Of a stretch of DNA of 64,000 nucleotides, positions 8,922 to 17,272 are shown piece after piece. Source of the DNA: Chitinophaga oryziterrae. GTDB lineage: Bacteria > Bacteroidota > Bacteroidia > Chitinophagales > Chitinophagaceae. The stretch lies in NCBI RefSeq assembly GCF_009758125.1, contig NZ_WRXO01000008.1, forward strand, positions 186,001-250,000, written 5' to 3'. Position numbers and translations under genes: made by a program. The notes beneath the pieces were generated by a model. It did not search any database and was not told where the DNA came from. It saw only the letters and a program-made list of their open reading frames with translations. Positions within the stretch are counted from its first letter, which is position 1. The number at the start of each line of letters is the position of its first letter.

Positions 8922-8951
8922 ATCAAAAAAAAAGCGATGAACGTTCATCGC
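8922..8951 (-). terminator. Intrinsic terminator between the DUF3098 gene and uppP
   Basis: The perfect palindrome GCGATGAACGTTCATCGC (8934-8951) is followed on the minus strand by nine T residues. It lies 25 bases after the DUF3098 stop codon and 28 bases before the uppP ATG. Confidence 0.75.
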
Positions 8952-8975
8952 CAGAATTATTTAATAGCTGCAGGT

Positions 8976-9242
8976 CTATGCTTTCTTAGGCTTACGCATG
9001 ATCGCGTAAATCTCTACGAGCAAACCGAGTACTATCACTGTAGGAGCAACGGTAATACGGCGGAAGCTGTACACTTCTTCGGGTTTAAAATGATTAGGAT
9101 CATCAGTATAACCACCCATCATTAACAGGAAACCGATCACAGTGATTACCAGTCCCGCTATCATGATCTTATAGTTATCTTTTGCGAAAACAGGATTACT
9201 GTCTATCACTGTTTTTTCGATTTGTTTGGTTTCTTTACTCAT
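8976..9242 (-). CDS. DUF3098 family small membrane protein
   Basis: An 88-residue protein with two predicted transmembrane helices (IMIAGLVITVIGFLLMMGG and ITVAPTVIVLGLLVEIYAIM) joined by a short acidic loop containing YTDDPNHFKPEEVYSFRR. This pattern and the place between ftsX and uppP identify DUF3098. The function is not known; its steady company with ftsX and uppP suggests a part in envelope growth or division (inference). It starts 15 bases after the ftsX stop codon, so the two are probably co-transcribed. Confidence 0.88.
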   Translation of the reverse strand: MSKETKQIEKTVIDSNPVFAKDNYKIMIAGLVITVIGFLLMMGGYTDDPNHFKPEEVYSFRRITVAPTVIVLGLLVEIYAIMRKPKKA

Positions 9243-9257
9243 AGTATGTTGAAATTA

Positions 9258-10133
9258 TCAATAGAGATCGTCGAGTTTCAGACGCAGGTACTTCATAACA
9301 GAACGGTGGGTACTTACCAGCGATATACAGATACCGATGAGGATCATTCCCAGGAATAATACCGTAATCATGAAGTAGTCACGCATGCTGCCAAGCTCAG
9401 GCAACAGCTGGTCTGCAAAATATAAAATGCCCACTAAACCCGCAATAGCCAGTATGGCGCTCAGGGCGCCGTTAATAATACTGCGGATATCGAATGGTTT
9501 GGCAATGAACCAGCGTGTAGCCCCTACCATCTGCATGGTTTTGATGAGGAAACGGTTGCTGAACATAGCCAGACGGATCGTATTATCTATCAGGAAGATC
9601 ACGACCAGGGCCAGGAGTAAACTTACGCCCAGTATCACCAGCCCTATCTTTCTTACATTTTCATTCAGTTTGCTTACCAGTACCCGCTGGTAGGAAATCT
9701 CCCTTACAATGCTTTGCTGTGTAAGGTTAGCTTCAATAATTTTAAGGCTGTCCGGGTTCACATAACGCGCATTACCCTTAATATTGATACTGGCGTATAG
9801 CGGATTGTATTGTAAGAGATTGATGAAATCTTCCCCGAATTCCTTTTTAAAGCGTTGGGCCGCCATATCTTTGGAAACGTACTCGATCGATTTGATATAC
9901 GGTCTGCGGGCAATGGAGTCTTTCAGGGCAATTGCCTGGTCTTCCTTTACATTATCCCTTAAAATCACCTGTATTTCAATGCTTTCCTTAAAAAACTCAC
10001 TTAGTTTATTGGCATGTATCACTATCAATCCAAGAATCCCTAACAGGAATAACACCAGCGCTACTCCAATAATGGAATATAAATAGGAAGGTTTGGATTT
10101 TTTTGATGATGATTTACCGGGTTGCTGCGCCAT
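9258..10133 (-). CDS. ftsX: Cell-division ABC transporter permease-like protein FtsX
   Basis: Inner-membrane partner of the ATPase FtsE; the pair controls peptidoglycan hydrolases at the septum. The 291-residue protein has a basic cytoplasmic start (GKSSSKKSKP), a first helix (SIIGVALVLFLLGILGLIVI), an extracytoplasmic domain of about 110 residues (FFKESIEIQVILRDNVKEDQ onward) and three further helices at the C-terminal FtsX domain, where VGATRWFIAKPF is the usual coupling segment. The ATG at 10133 (MAQQPGK) replaces a TTG ten codons upstream. No ftsE is nearby, which is common in Bacteroidota. It is divergent from leuS, with 98 bases between the two starts. Confidence 0.93.
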   Translation of the reverse strand: MAQQPGKSSSKKSKPSYLYSIIGVALVLFLLGILGLIVIHANKLSEFFKESIEIQVILRDNVKEDQAIALKDSIARRPYIKSIEYVSKDMAAQRFKKEFGEDFINLLQYNPLYASINIKGNARYVNPDSLKIIEANLTQQSIVREISYQRVLVSKLNENVRKIGLVILGVSLLLALVVIFLIDNTIRLAMFSNRFLIKTMQMVGATRWFIAKPFDIRSIINGALSAILAIAGLVGILYFADQLLPELGSMRDYFMITVLFLGMILIGICISLVSTHRSVMKYLRLKLDDLY

Positions 10134-10180
10134 TAATCTACCGTTTACAGGCGAAAATAACAAAAATTAGCAGTTATGTT

Positions 10181-10188
10181 TACTTTTG
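10181..10188 (+). promoter_or_regulatory. -7 box for leuS
   Basis: TACTTTTG matches TAnnTTTG and lies 43 bases before the leuS ATG. On the opposite strand TAATTTTTG (10161-10169), one base too long, could serve ftsX. Confidence 0.55.
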
Positions 10189-10231
10189 TCATCCTTTAAC
10201 GTTATTTTAAGTTAGTCAGATAATCAGAAAT

Positions 10232-13000
10232 ATGGAATATAATTTCAGGGCTATTGAGAAAAAATGGCAGGAACACTGGGTAAAGACCCACGCTTACCGG
10301 GTAAGCAACAACAGCCCCAAACCTAAATGTTATGTACTGGACATGTTCCCCTACCCCTCGGGAACAGGCCTGCACGTAGGCCATCCGCTGGGATATATCT
10401 CATCGGATATCTATGCCCGCTATAAAAGACTGAAAGGCTTTAATGTACTACATCCTATGGGATGGGATGCCTTTGGCCTGCCGGCAGAACAATATGCACT
10501 GGAAACAGGACAACATCCTGCGGTGACTACCGCACAGAATACCGCCTTTTTCCGTAAACAATTGGATAATATCGGCTTTAGCTTCGACTGGGAACGCGAA
10601 ATCAATACCAGCGATCCGAATTATTATAAATGGACGCAATCCATTTTCTTAAAGCTGTTTAACAGCTGGTTCGACCGGTCCCTGCAAAAAGCCGTAGGAA
10701 TAGATAAACTGATCGCCCTTTTTGAAAGTAATGGTAATGCGGGTCATGAATGCCCCGGCGACCGTACCATATCCTTTACTGCAGCTGAATGGAAACAATA
10801 CAGTGAAGCACAGCAAAGGGAAATACTGATGCATTACCGCCTGGCCTTCCTGGCTTATGCAGAAGTAAACTGGTGCGCTGCTCTGGGTACCGTACTGGCC
10901 AACGATGAAGTAGTGAATGGTGTGAGTGAACGTGGTGGTCATCCCGTGGTCAAAAAGAAAATGCGTCAGTGGTTCCTGCGTATCACTGAATATGCGAACC
11001 GCCTGCTGGAAGGACTGGAAACAGTTGCCTACAGCGAAGCCATGAAGGAAATGCAGCGCAACTGGATCGGTAAGAGCCAGGGAGCTGAGATTACTTTTAA
11101 AATTGATGGCAACACGGATAACGTTGTGACGGTATATACTACCCGCCCCGATACCATTTTTGGTGTTGACTTTATGGTGGTTGCGCCTGAGCATGAGTTA
11201 GTGGCGAAAATTACTACCCCGGACAAAAAAGAGGATATCGAGAAATACCTGGATTATGTACAAAGCCGTTCCGAAAGAGAACGTATGGCCGAAGTAAAAT
11301 CCATCACAGGAGCCTTTACCGGCGCATACGCTGTAAACCCTTTTAATGGCAAACTCATTCCTGTCTGGATATCTGAATACGTATTGGCAGGTTATGGTAC
11401 CGGTGCTATTATGGCGGTGCCTTGTGGTGATCAGCGAGATTTCCTTTTTGCCAGACACTTCAATATTCCTATCACCAATATCATAGGCGATGCCTTTACC
11501 GGTGAAGAAGCCAATCCTACCAAGGATGCTATCTTACAGCACAGCGACTTCCTCAATGGCGTGAACATGAAGGCTGCAATGGATATTGCTGCAGATAAGA
11601 TAGAAAGCATGGGCATTGGCAAACGCCAGATCAATTATAAGATGAGAGATTCCGGATTCAGCCGTCAGCGTTACTGGGGAGAGCCCTTCCCTATTGTGTA
11701 CAAGAACGGGATTCCCTATGCACTGGAAGACAAAGACCTACCGGTAACATTGCCACATGTGGAAAATTATAAACCGGGAGAAGAAGGCGAAGGGCCACTG
11801 GCCAACATTACTGACTGGGTAAATATCGATGCGGATACTAAACGTGAAACGAATACCATGCCCGGTTATGCAGGCAGTAGCTGGTACTTCCTCCGTTATG
11901 CAGATCCTCATAATACGACCACATTTGCAGACCGCAGCGCTACCGACTACTGGAACCAGGTGGATGTGTATGTAGGTGGTACAGAACATGCGGTAGGACA
12001 CCTGCTGTATTCCCGTATGTGGACGAAAGCGCTGTATGACCTTGGTGAGATTGGTTTTGATGAGCCTTATAAAAAACTGATCAACCAGGGGATGATAGGC
12101 GGAAGTTCCCGCCTGGTATATCGTATACGTGGTACGAATACGTTTGTTTCCCATGGACTGAAAGAACAGTACGAAACAGATGCATTACACGTGGACGTAA
12201 ACATTGTAGATGGTGTAGAGCTGGATATTGAAGCATTCAGGAATTGGAAACCTGATTACAACAACGCAGAGTTTGTACTGGAAAACGGCAAATACCTGTG
12301 TGGTACACAGCTGGAGAAAATGAGTAAGCGTTTATTCAATACCGTTAATCCAAATGATGTTGTAGAGAAATACGGCGCTGATACTTTCCGTATGTACGAG
12401 ATGTTCCTTGGCCCGGTAGAACAATCCAAACCATGGGAGACCAAAGGCATTGAAGGGGTTCACCGCTTCCTGAAAAAACTCTGGAGATTGTATGCTGATG
12501 AGCAGAAAGGATTGATCGTGAAAGATGCCCCGGCTACTCCGGAAGAGCTGAAAGTACTACATAAAACTATTCAGAAGATAGATGCAGATACTGAGCATTT
12601 CTCTTACAATACAGCCGTGAGCCAGTTCATGATCTGTGTAAATGAACTGAGTACACTGAAGAGTAACAAACGCAGTATACTGGAACCTTTACTGGTCCTG
12701 TTAACGCCTTATGCTCCTCACCTGAGTGAAGAACTCTGGCATTTACTGGGTAATACTTCCAGCATACTGGATGCTCCTTATCCTGTATTTGAAGAGAAAT
12801 ATGTGAAGGAAAGCGCGTTCAATTATCCGATAGCAGTAAATGGTAAAACCCGTACAGAACTTAGCTTTGCATTGGATGTTGAGAATACCGCGATTGAAGA
12901 AACAGTGCTGGCAAATGAAACTGTACAGAAGTGGATGGAAGGAAAACCATTGAAGAAGATGGTAATAGTGAAAGGAAGAATGATCAATATTGTGATCTAA
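10232..13000 (+). CDS. leuS: Leucyl-tRNA synthetase
   Basis: Charges tRNA-Leu with leucine. A class I synthetase of 922 residues, longer than the roughly 860 of E. coli. The HIGH motif is HVGH (48-51, inside PYPSGTGLHVGH). The connective editing domain includes VYTTRPDTIFGVDFMVVAPEH and the GTGAIMAVPCGDQRDFLFA block with the editing-site aspartate. The tail of the catalytic core is PGYAGSSWYFLRYADPHN. The KMSKS loop reads KMSKR (696-700) followed by LFNTVNPNDVVEKYGADTFR. An anticodon-binding helical bundle and a small C-terminal domain follow. It has its own -7 box at 10181-10188 and a strong hairpin after its stop codon. Confidence 0.98.
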   Translation: MEYNFRAIEKKWQEHWVKTHAYRVSNNSPKPKCYVLDMFPYPSGTGLHVGHPLGYISSDIYARYKRLKGFNVLHPMGWDAFGLPAEQYALETGQHPAVTTAQNTAFFRKQLDNIGFSFDWEREINTSDPNYYKWTQSIFLKLFNSWFDRSLQKAVGIDKLIALFESNGNAGHECPGDRTISFTAAEWKQYSEAQQREILMHYRLAFLAYAEVNWCAALGTVLANDEVVNGVSERGGHPVVKKKMRQWFLRITEYANRLLEGLETVAYSEAMKEMQRNWIGKSQGAEITFKIDGNTDNVVTVYTTRPDTIFGVDFMVVAPEHELVAKITTPDKKEDIEKYLDYVQSRSERERMAEVKSITGAFTGAYAVNPFNGKLIPVWISEYVLAGYGTGAIMAVPCGDQRDFLFARHFNIPITNIIGDAFTGEEANPTKDAILQHSDFLNGVNMKAAMDIAADKIESMGIGKRQINYKMRDSGFSRQRYWGEPFPIVYKNGIPYALEDKDLPVTLPHVENYKPGEEGEGPLANITDWVNIDADTKRETNTMPGYAGSSWYFLRYADPHNTTTFADRSATDYWNQVDVYVGGTEHAVGHLLYSRMWTKALYDLGEIGFDEPYKKLINQGMIGGSSRLVYRIRGTNTFVSHGLKEQYETDALHVDVNIVDGVELDIEAFRNWKPDYNNAEFVLENGKYLCGTQLEKMSKRLFNTVNPNDVVEKYGADTFRMYEMFLGPVEQSKPWETKGIEGVHRFLKKLWRLYADEQKGLIVKDAPATPEELKVLHKTIQKIDADTEHFSYNTAVSQFMICVNELSTLKSNKRSILEPLLVLLTPYAPHLSEELWHLLGNTSSILDAPYPVFEEKYVKESAFNYPIAVNGKTRTELSFALDVENTAIEETVLANETVQKWMEGKPLKKMVIVKGRMINIVI

Positions 13001-13021
13001 ATTTCTATAAAGATTGTACCT

Positions 13022-13056
13022 GAATGATCAGTTGCGACCTTCGTAACTGATCATTC
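13022..13056 (+). terminator. Intrinsic terminator after leuS
   Basis: A perfect 12-bp stem (GAATGATCAGTT with AACTGATCATTC) and an 11-base loop, followed by TCATTTTAAAA. It lies only 15 bases before the start codon of the M23 gene, so it also forms that gene's leader if transcription reads through. Confidence 0.7.
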
Positions 13057-13071
13057 TCATTTTAAAAACTT

Positions 13072-13767
13072 ATGCTTAGTCACCTGTTACAGCGGCACCA
13101 GCCCTTTCAGCCAGTAGTATTGTATAATCCTTTGCAGGATAAGCTGCTTCCGATGGACTTCACAGCTGCCAATACCGCGCTTACGCCGGAGATCCTGGAT
13201 GATGTACGGTTATTCTCGGATTATGTATCTGAAGAGTTAGCACATCATCACTGCCGTTTTGGAGTTGGAGGATATGCGGAACATCGCACTATATATGCCC
13301 GCAGTGCACATTTTGATACGGGAGAAGAACCGCGTCGTCTCCACCTGGGCATAGATATATGGGGAGAAGCAGGTACGCCTGTATTTGCACCTTTAAATGG
13401 AGAAATTCACAGCTTCCGTTTTAATGACCAGCATGGTGATTACGGGGCTACCATCATTCTCCGGCATCACCTGGAAGGATTCACTTTTCATACTTTATAC
13501 GGACATCTCTCTTTAGCTGATTTAAAAGATTTACAGGATGGGCAGAAAGTAGTGGCCGGACAACAGATCGCACAATTTGGGAATGTTGAAGAAAACGGTC
13601 ACTGGCCACCTCATTTACACTTCCAGCTGATCATAGATATGGAAGGGCTGCAGGGCGATTATCCCGGCGTATGCCAGTACAGTAAAAGAGAAAAGTATTT
13701 ATCAAATTGCCCGGACCCTGATCTGATATTACAGATGATCACACCTTCTTCTTATCCACACGTTTAG
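13072..13767 (+). CDS. M23 family metallopeptidase-like protein without signal peptide
   Basis: A LytM/M23 fold of 231 residues. The zinc ligands are visible in HLGIDIWGEAGTPVFAPLNG (His and Asp) and in the PPHLHFQL block (H-x-H), with HTLYGHLS between. These are the ligands of peptidoglycan endopeptidases, so the domain looks intact. There is no signal peptide or membrane helix: the N-terminus (MLSHLLQRHQPFQPVVLYNP) is polar. The C-terminal stretch YLSNCPDPDLILQM resembles the M23 module found in some fusions with aminotransferases and phosphotransferases (from memory, low certainty). Its role may not be wall hydrolysis. Its 3' end overlaps the convergent M28 gene by 29 bases. Confidence 0.85.
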   Translation: MLSHLLQRHQPFQPVVLYNPLQDKLLPMDFTAANTALTPEILDDVRLFSDYVSEELAHHHCRFGVGGYAEHRTIYARSAHFDTGEEPRRLHLGIDIWGEAGTPVFAPLNGEIHSFRFNDQHGDYGATIILRHHLEGFTFHTLYGHLSLADLKDLQDGQKVVAGQQIAQFGNVEENGHWPPHLHFQLIIDMEGLQGDYPGVCQYSKREKYLSNCPDPDLILQMITPSSYPHV

Positions 13768-15043
13768 GGGTATCTGTTCCGTTTATGATGCTGCGCGCAC
13801 TGGTAATGATGCCCTTTATTACATTGGTGAGATTAGCTAGATCAAGTGTTCTCACCTCGTCCCTTACGTTGTGATACAATGTATCCGTATCTATACGGGC
13901 AGTAGAGATCGTATGCGCAGGTACGCCCAGTTTTGCCAACGCGGCGTTATCCGCGCGATAGAAGAGATGCTGGTCCGGATAAGGATCGGGGTACACATGA
14001 AAAGGAGTTTTTTTTACATTACGATTGAGGATATCCCCGAAGTCTGAACGTTCGTAACCAGTGATAAAAATACTGTTCTTCCCGAATTTAGAGACCTTCC
14101 CCAGCATGTCTATATTGAACATGGCTATTATCTTCTCAGGAGCAGGATCTCCATGTGCGGCATAATAGTGCGATCCATATTCACCGATCTCTTCCCCGGT
14201 AAATGCAATGAACAATATAGTACGGGCCGGCGCTGGCTGTTTCTTATAATGGTTCGCCATGGAAATGACGGCAGTAACCCCGCTGGCATCATCATCTGCA
14301 CCATTGGCAATGCTATCTCCGGCTTCCGGCACCTGGATGCCCAGGTGATCATAATGTGCAGAGAAGATGACGTATTCTTCCGGTCTGGTAGTGCCACGGA
14401 TCATGCCTACTATGTTAAACAGGGCCAGCGGAGTTACCTGTTGATCTGCTTTTATGGCCCACGTTTGAATAGCGCTGTCTGCGGCTGTTTTCAGTATCAT
14501 GACTACCGTTTTCCCACTGTCTGTCAGGTGTCTGCCAGTCTCCTGTATCCCATGATTATAGCTGGTGAATTCTTTGCTATGTGCAGAGTCTACCCATACA
14601 ATGGTGTTACGTTTCGCTCCACGCAGCAGTTTTTCCAGCTGTTCGTAAAAGTTATCACCGGACTTTACCCGTATACTTTCCAGGGGACTGTCCTGGTTCC
14701 ATTCCAGATGGGAAGCTGCGCCGAGAACAAGTACCCTGTCGCCTGCCGCTTGTGTATGTCCGTTCAGCCAGAGCTGCTGCATACCTGGTTTTACTTCGTA
14801 ATGGAAGAATACCTGACGGAAGCCTTTATTCCCCGGAAAGGGTTGCAGTTTTGCTTTGGCGAATTCCTGTTCTATGAAAGTGGCTGCTTTTTCAGCCCCG
14901 GGAGTGAATGTTTTCCTTCCCTGCATATCATCGGCGGCTAACGTTGAAATGATTCTTGTCACTTCTTTTTGTTTGATATCCTGTGCAGTGGCGTACATGG
15001 AAAAAAAACACAGGACATTTATCAGGATGTATCGTTTTTTCAT
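13739..15043 (-). CDS. Secreted M28 family metallopeptidase
   Basis: A co-catalytic di-zinc aminopeptidase-type enzyme, probably periplasmic or surface exposed. The 434-residue protein begins with a signal peptide (MKKRYILINVLCFFSMYATA, then Q). A region of about 180 residues containing LAADDMQGRKTFTPGAEKAA is typical of the domain placed before M28 in Bacteroidota. Metal ligands follow the family order: FSAHYDHLG (His), NGADDDASG (Asp), FTGEEIGEYGS (catalytic Glu and ligand Glu), FNIDMLGK (Asp) and LYHNVRDE (His). The substrate is not known. It is divergent from ruvB and overlaps the end of the M23 gene tail to tail. Confidence 0.92.
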   Translation of the reverse strand: MKKRYILINVLCFFSMYATAQDIKQKEVTRIISTLAADDMQGRKTFTPGAEKAATFIEQEFAKAKLQPFPGNKGFRQVFFHYEVKPGMQQLWLNGHTQAAGDRVLVLGAASHLEWNQDSPLESIRVKSGDNFYEQLEKLLRGAKRNTIVWVDSAHSKEFTSYNHGIQETGRHLTDSGKTVVMILKTAADSAIQTWAIKADQQVTPLALFNIVGMIRGTTRPEEYVIFSAHYDHLGIQVPEAGDSIANGADDDASGVTAVISMANHYKKQPAPARTILFIAFTGEEIGEYGSHYYAAHGDPAPEKIIAMFNIDMLGKVSKFGKNSIFITGYERSDFGDILNRNVKKTPFHVYPDPYPDQHLFYRADNAALAKLGVPAHTISTARIDTDTLYHNVRDEVRTLDLANLTNVIKGIITSARSIINGTDTPKRVDKKKV

Positions 15044-15116
15044 AATGGAGTTCTTAGCGGTTAACCGTCCTATACAATATATGAAACATTGTTTAACAGA
15101 CCTACTCAGACAGCCA

Positions 15117-15124
15117 TATTTTTG
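15117..15124 (+). promoter_or_regulatory. -7 box for ruvB
   Basis: TATTTTTG matches TAnnTTTG and ends 17 bases before the ATG at 15142. Confidence 0.55.
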
Positions 15125-15141
15125 GTAACTTTCGCCCTGAT

Positions 15142-16164
15142 ATGTCTAATCCGCTAAGACCAGAAGAAAACCGCCCGGGTGCGGCAGAAAAGGAGTTTGA
15201 GAACAGCATACGGCCGAAAGAAATCGTTGATTTCTCCGGGCAGGACCAGATCATTGATAACCTGAAGATATTTATCAAGGCGGCCAAGCTGCGCGGAGAA
15301 GCGCTGGACCATATTCTGTTCCACGGCCCTCCGGGTTTGGGTAAAACCACGCTTTCCCGTATAGTATCTACAGAAATGGGGGTGAACATCCGTGAAACGT
15401 CAGGACCGGTAATCGAAAAACCGGGTGACCTGGCAGGATTGCTCACCAACCTGGAAGAAAGAGATGTGCTGTTCATTGATGAAATACACCGCCTGAGCAA
15501 TGTGGTGGAAGAATACCTGTATTCTGCCATGGAAGACTATCGTATCGATATAATGATCGATACGGGTCCGAGCGCCAGGTCTATACAGATCACTTTACAT
15601 CCTTTTACACTCATAGGGGCTACTACCCGTTCCGGGCTGCTGACAGCCCCTCTCCTCTCCCGCTTTGGGATTAAATCCAGACTGGAATATTATAACTCTG
15701 CTACATTACAGAAGATCATCTGGCGTGCGGCAGGTTTACTGCAAACCAAGATCACTTCGGATGCTGCAATGGAGATTGCACGGCGTTCCCGAGGGACTCC
15801 ACGTATTGCGAATGGACTGTTACGCCGTGTACGTGATTTTGCACAGGTCATAGGCAATGGGGTGATAGACCTTGATATCGCTCAATACAGCCTCAAAGCG
15901 CTGAACGTAGATGAGTATGGGCTGGATGAGATGGATAACCGTATCCTCCTGACTATTATAGAAAACTTTAAAGGCGGCCCTGTAGGGATCACTACTATTG
16001 CGACTGCGGTAGGAGAAGAATCCGGTACGATCGAAGAAGTATATGAGCCTTTCCTGATACAGGAAGGGTTTATTAAACGTACCCCCAGGGGAAGAGAGGT
16101 GACAGAGAAAGCATATAAACATCTGGGTAAGACTCCCAGGGCAGAAGGTGGATTATTATTCTGA
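15142..16164 (+). CDS. ruvB: Holliday junction branch-migration ATPase RuvB
   Basis: Hexameric AAA+ motor that with RuvA moves Holliday junctions for RuvC cleavage. The 340-residue protein has the RuvB N-terminal block RPKEIVDFSGQDQIIDNL, Walker A GPPGLGKTTLS, Walker B LFIDEIHRL, sensor 1 GATTRSGLLTAPLLSRFG, the sensor 2 region RSRGTPRIANGLLRRVRDFAQ and a C-terminal winged helix (GFIKRTPRGREVT). All are standard. It is transcribed alone, with its own -7 box and a perfect hairpin terminator 12 bases after the stop codon. ruvC is 6.7 kb away; ruvA is not in the window. Confidence 0.98.
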   Translation: MSNPLRPEENRPGAAEKEFENSIRPKEIVDFSGQDQIIDNLKIFIKAAKLRGEALDHILFHGPPGLGKTTLSRIVSTEMGVNIRETSGPVIEKPGDLAGLLTNLEERDVLFIDEIHRLSNVVEEYLYSAMEDYRIDIMIDTGPSARSIQITLHPFTLIGATTRSGLLTAPLLSRFGIKSRLEYYNSATLQKIIWRAAGLLQTKITSDAAMEIARRSRGTPRIANGLLRRVRDFAQVIGNGVIDLDIAQYSLKALNVDEYGLDEMDNRILLTIIENFKGGPVGITTIATAVGEESGTIEEVYEPFLIQEGFIKRTPRGREVTEKAYKHLGKTPRAEGGLLF

Positions 16165-16175
16165 TATCTATATAA

Positions 16176-16205
16176 GCGAAAAGGCTCCTCACGGAGCCTT
16201 TTCGC
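16176..16205 (+). terminator. Intrinsic terminator after ruvB
   Basis: A perfect 13-bp stem (GCGAAAAGGCTCC with GGAGCCTTTTCGC) around the 4-base loop TCAC. The hairpin core resembles the family A repeat units (GCTCC-nnnn-GGAGC) and a further family A unit follows it. Confidence 0.75.
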
Positions 16206-16230
16206 TACAACAACCTTTGATTCAACACTC

Positions 16231-16279
16231 ACTCCGGAGGAGTCCCCTGTTTATAGTAATCCTGTCAAACAAGGGGCCC
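16231..16279. repeat. Family A hairpin repeat, second site
   Basis: ACTCCGGAGGAGTCCCCTG followed by TTTATAGTAATCC matches unit 2 of the first site (GGAGTCCCCTGTTATTAG). A degenerate inverted partner follows: the reverse complement of 16261-16279 is GGGCCCCTTGTTTGACAGG. It lies between ruvB and the convergent bestrophin gene. Confidence 0.6.
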
Positions 16280-16348
16280 TCACGAAGATTTATTAACTGT
16301 TCCACAGTGCCATTCCATTCGATCCAGCCTGATAACAAGCCTCCTTTT

Positions 16349-17248
16349 TTACATTACGTAGTATTTATAAACAGCCTCGCTCTCTGGTATCTGGTGATCA
16401 TTCAGCATTTGCTTCAGATCTCTTTCTATATTCCTTGATATAGCCGTCATGGGTGTATCAGTTGGCTTATTGTCAAACGGGTCCTGTAAGTGGATCGCCA
16501 TTTTTTCTATCAACAGGAAGGACGCCGAGATAGCGACTACCATCGGAATAGCCAGGACACCGAAATTCTGTATCAATGCAAAAGGTAACAGCAGTATAAA
16601 GAAGTTCATAGAGAAATGGATGTAGAGACTGTAAGTAGCCGGGAACACCGTGTTCTTGATCCTTTCACATTTGCCCATTGCATCACACAAACGACTAAGT
16701 GTTCTGTCCAGTTCCACCTGCTGATATTCATTCAGCCACTCCTGCTTTAATGCATAGTTCAGATCACGTGCATGCAGTTCCAGTAATGCCATCGGCACAC
16801 TTGTATATTTAGATACAAAAGCCAGTTCTCTTTTTGAGAGTAATCTTTCAAGTCCTTCTTTTGCATCCAGTCCTCTTAATGACTGACTTAAGGCGTAACA
16901 CCAGGCTATCTGACGGCGTACCAGTTTTTCTCTGAAAAGCACGGTGTCTTCCTGGTCATCTATAAATGATAATATTTGTCTTGATAAAGAACGTGAATCA
17001 TTGACGATGGCACCCCAGATGGTACGAGCTTCCCACCAGCGATCATATGCCTGGTTGGAGCGGAAAGCCAGCAGCAGAGAAATGACGGTTCCCATTATCA
17101 TTGGCACTGCCAATGGGATTTCCATATTTGTTAGCTTAAACTGGCTGTGCAGGAGTACAATAAAAAGCGTATACACTGCCACCAGCAATACCTCATACTT
17201 TATTTTCCCGAAAACGTATTTTAAGGGAATATTTTCTTTCAGCAACAT
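16349..17248 (-). CDS. Bestrophin-like anion channel family protein
   Basis: Membrane protein of the bestrophin/UPF0187 family, whose members form pentameric anion (or cation) channels. The 299-residue protein shows two early helices (VLLVAVYTLFIVLLHSQF and AVPMIMGTVISLLLAF), then the family signature RSNQAYDRWWEARTIWGAI with SRSLSRQIL, a soluble helical region, and two late helices (FSMNFFILLLPFALIQ and IPMVVAISASFLLIEKM) followed by the conserved DPFDNKPTDTP. The ATG at 17248 (MLLKENIPLKYVF) is preferred to a TTG two codons upstream. The ion and role are not evident. uspA-like starts 504 bases upstream on the same strand and ends 24 bases before it, so the two may be co-transcribed. Confidence 0.9.
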   Translation of the reverse strand: MLLKENIPLKYVFGKIKYEVLLVAVYTLFIVLLHSQFKLTNMEIPLAVPMIMGTVISLLLAFRSNQAYDRWWEARTIWGAIVNDSRSLSRQILSFIDDQEDTVLFREKLVRRQIAWCYALSQSLRGLDAKEGLERLLSKRELAFVSKYTSVPMALLELHARDLNYALKQEWLNEYQQVELDRTLSRLCDAMGKCERIKNTVFPATYSLYIHFSMNFFILLLPFALIQNFGVLAIPMVVAISASFLLIEKMAIHLQDPFDNKPTDTPMTAISRNIERDLKQMLNDHQIPESEAVYKYYVM

Positions 17249-17272
17249 ATACAACGTTTTTTATGATAAACT

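Noticed and set aside
14153..14941. Long open frame (about 262 codons) antisense to the M28 peptidase gene
   Set aside because: It lies opposite a gene with full family motifs, has no domain or signal of its own, and contains no plausible start context; it is a shadow frame. The same holds for frames antisense to copA (3942-4592), leuS (10649-11194), atpB (36070-36762) and aspS (51004-51669).
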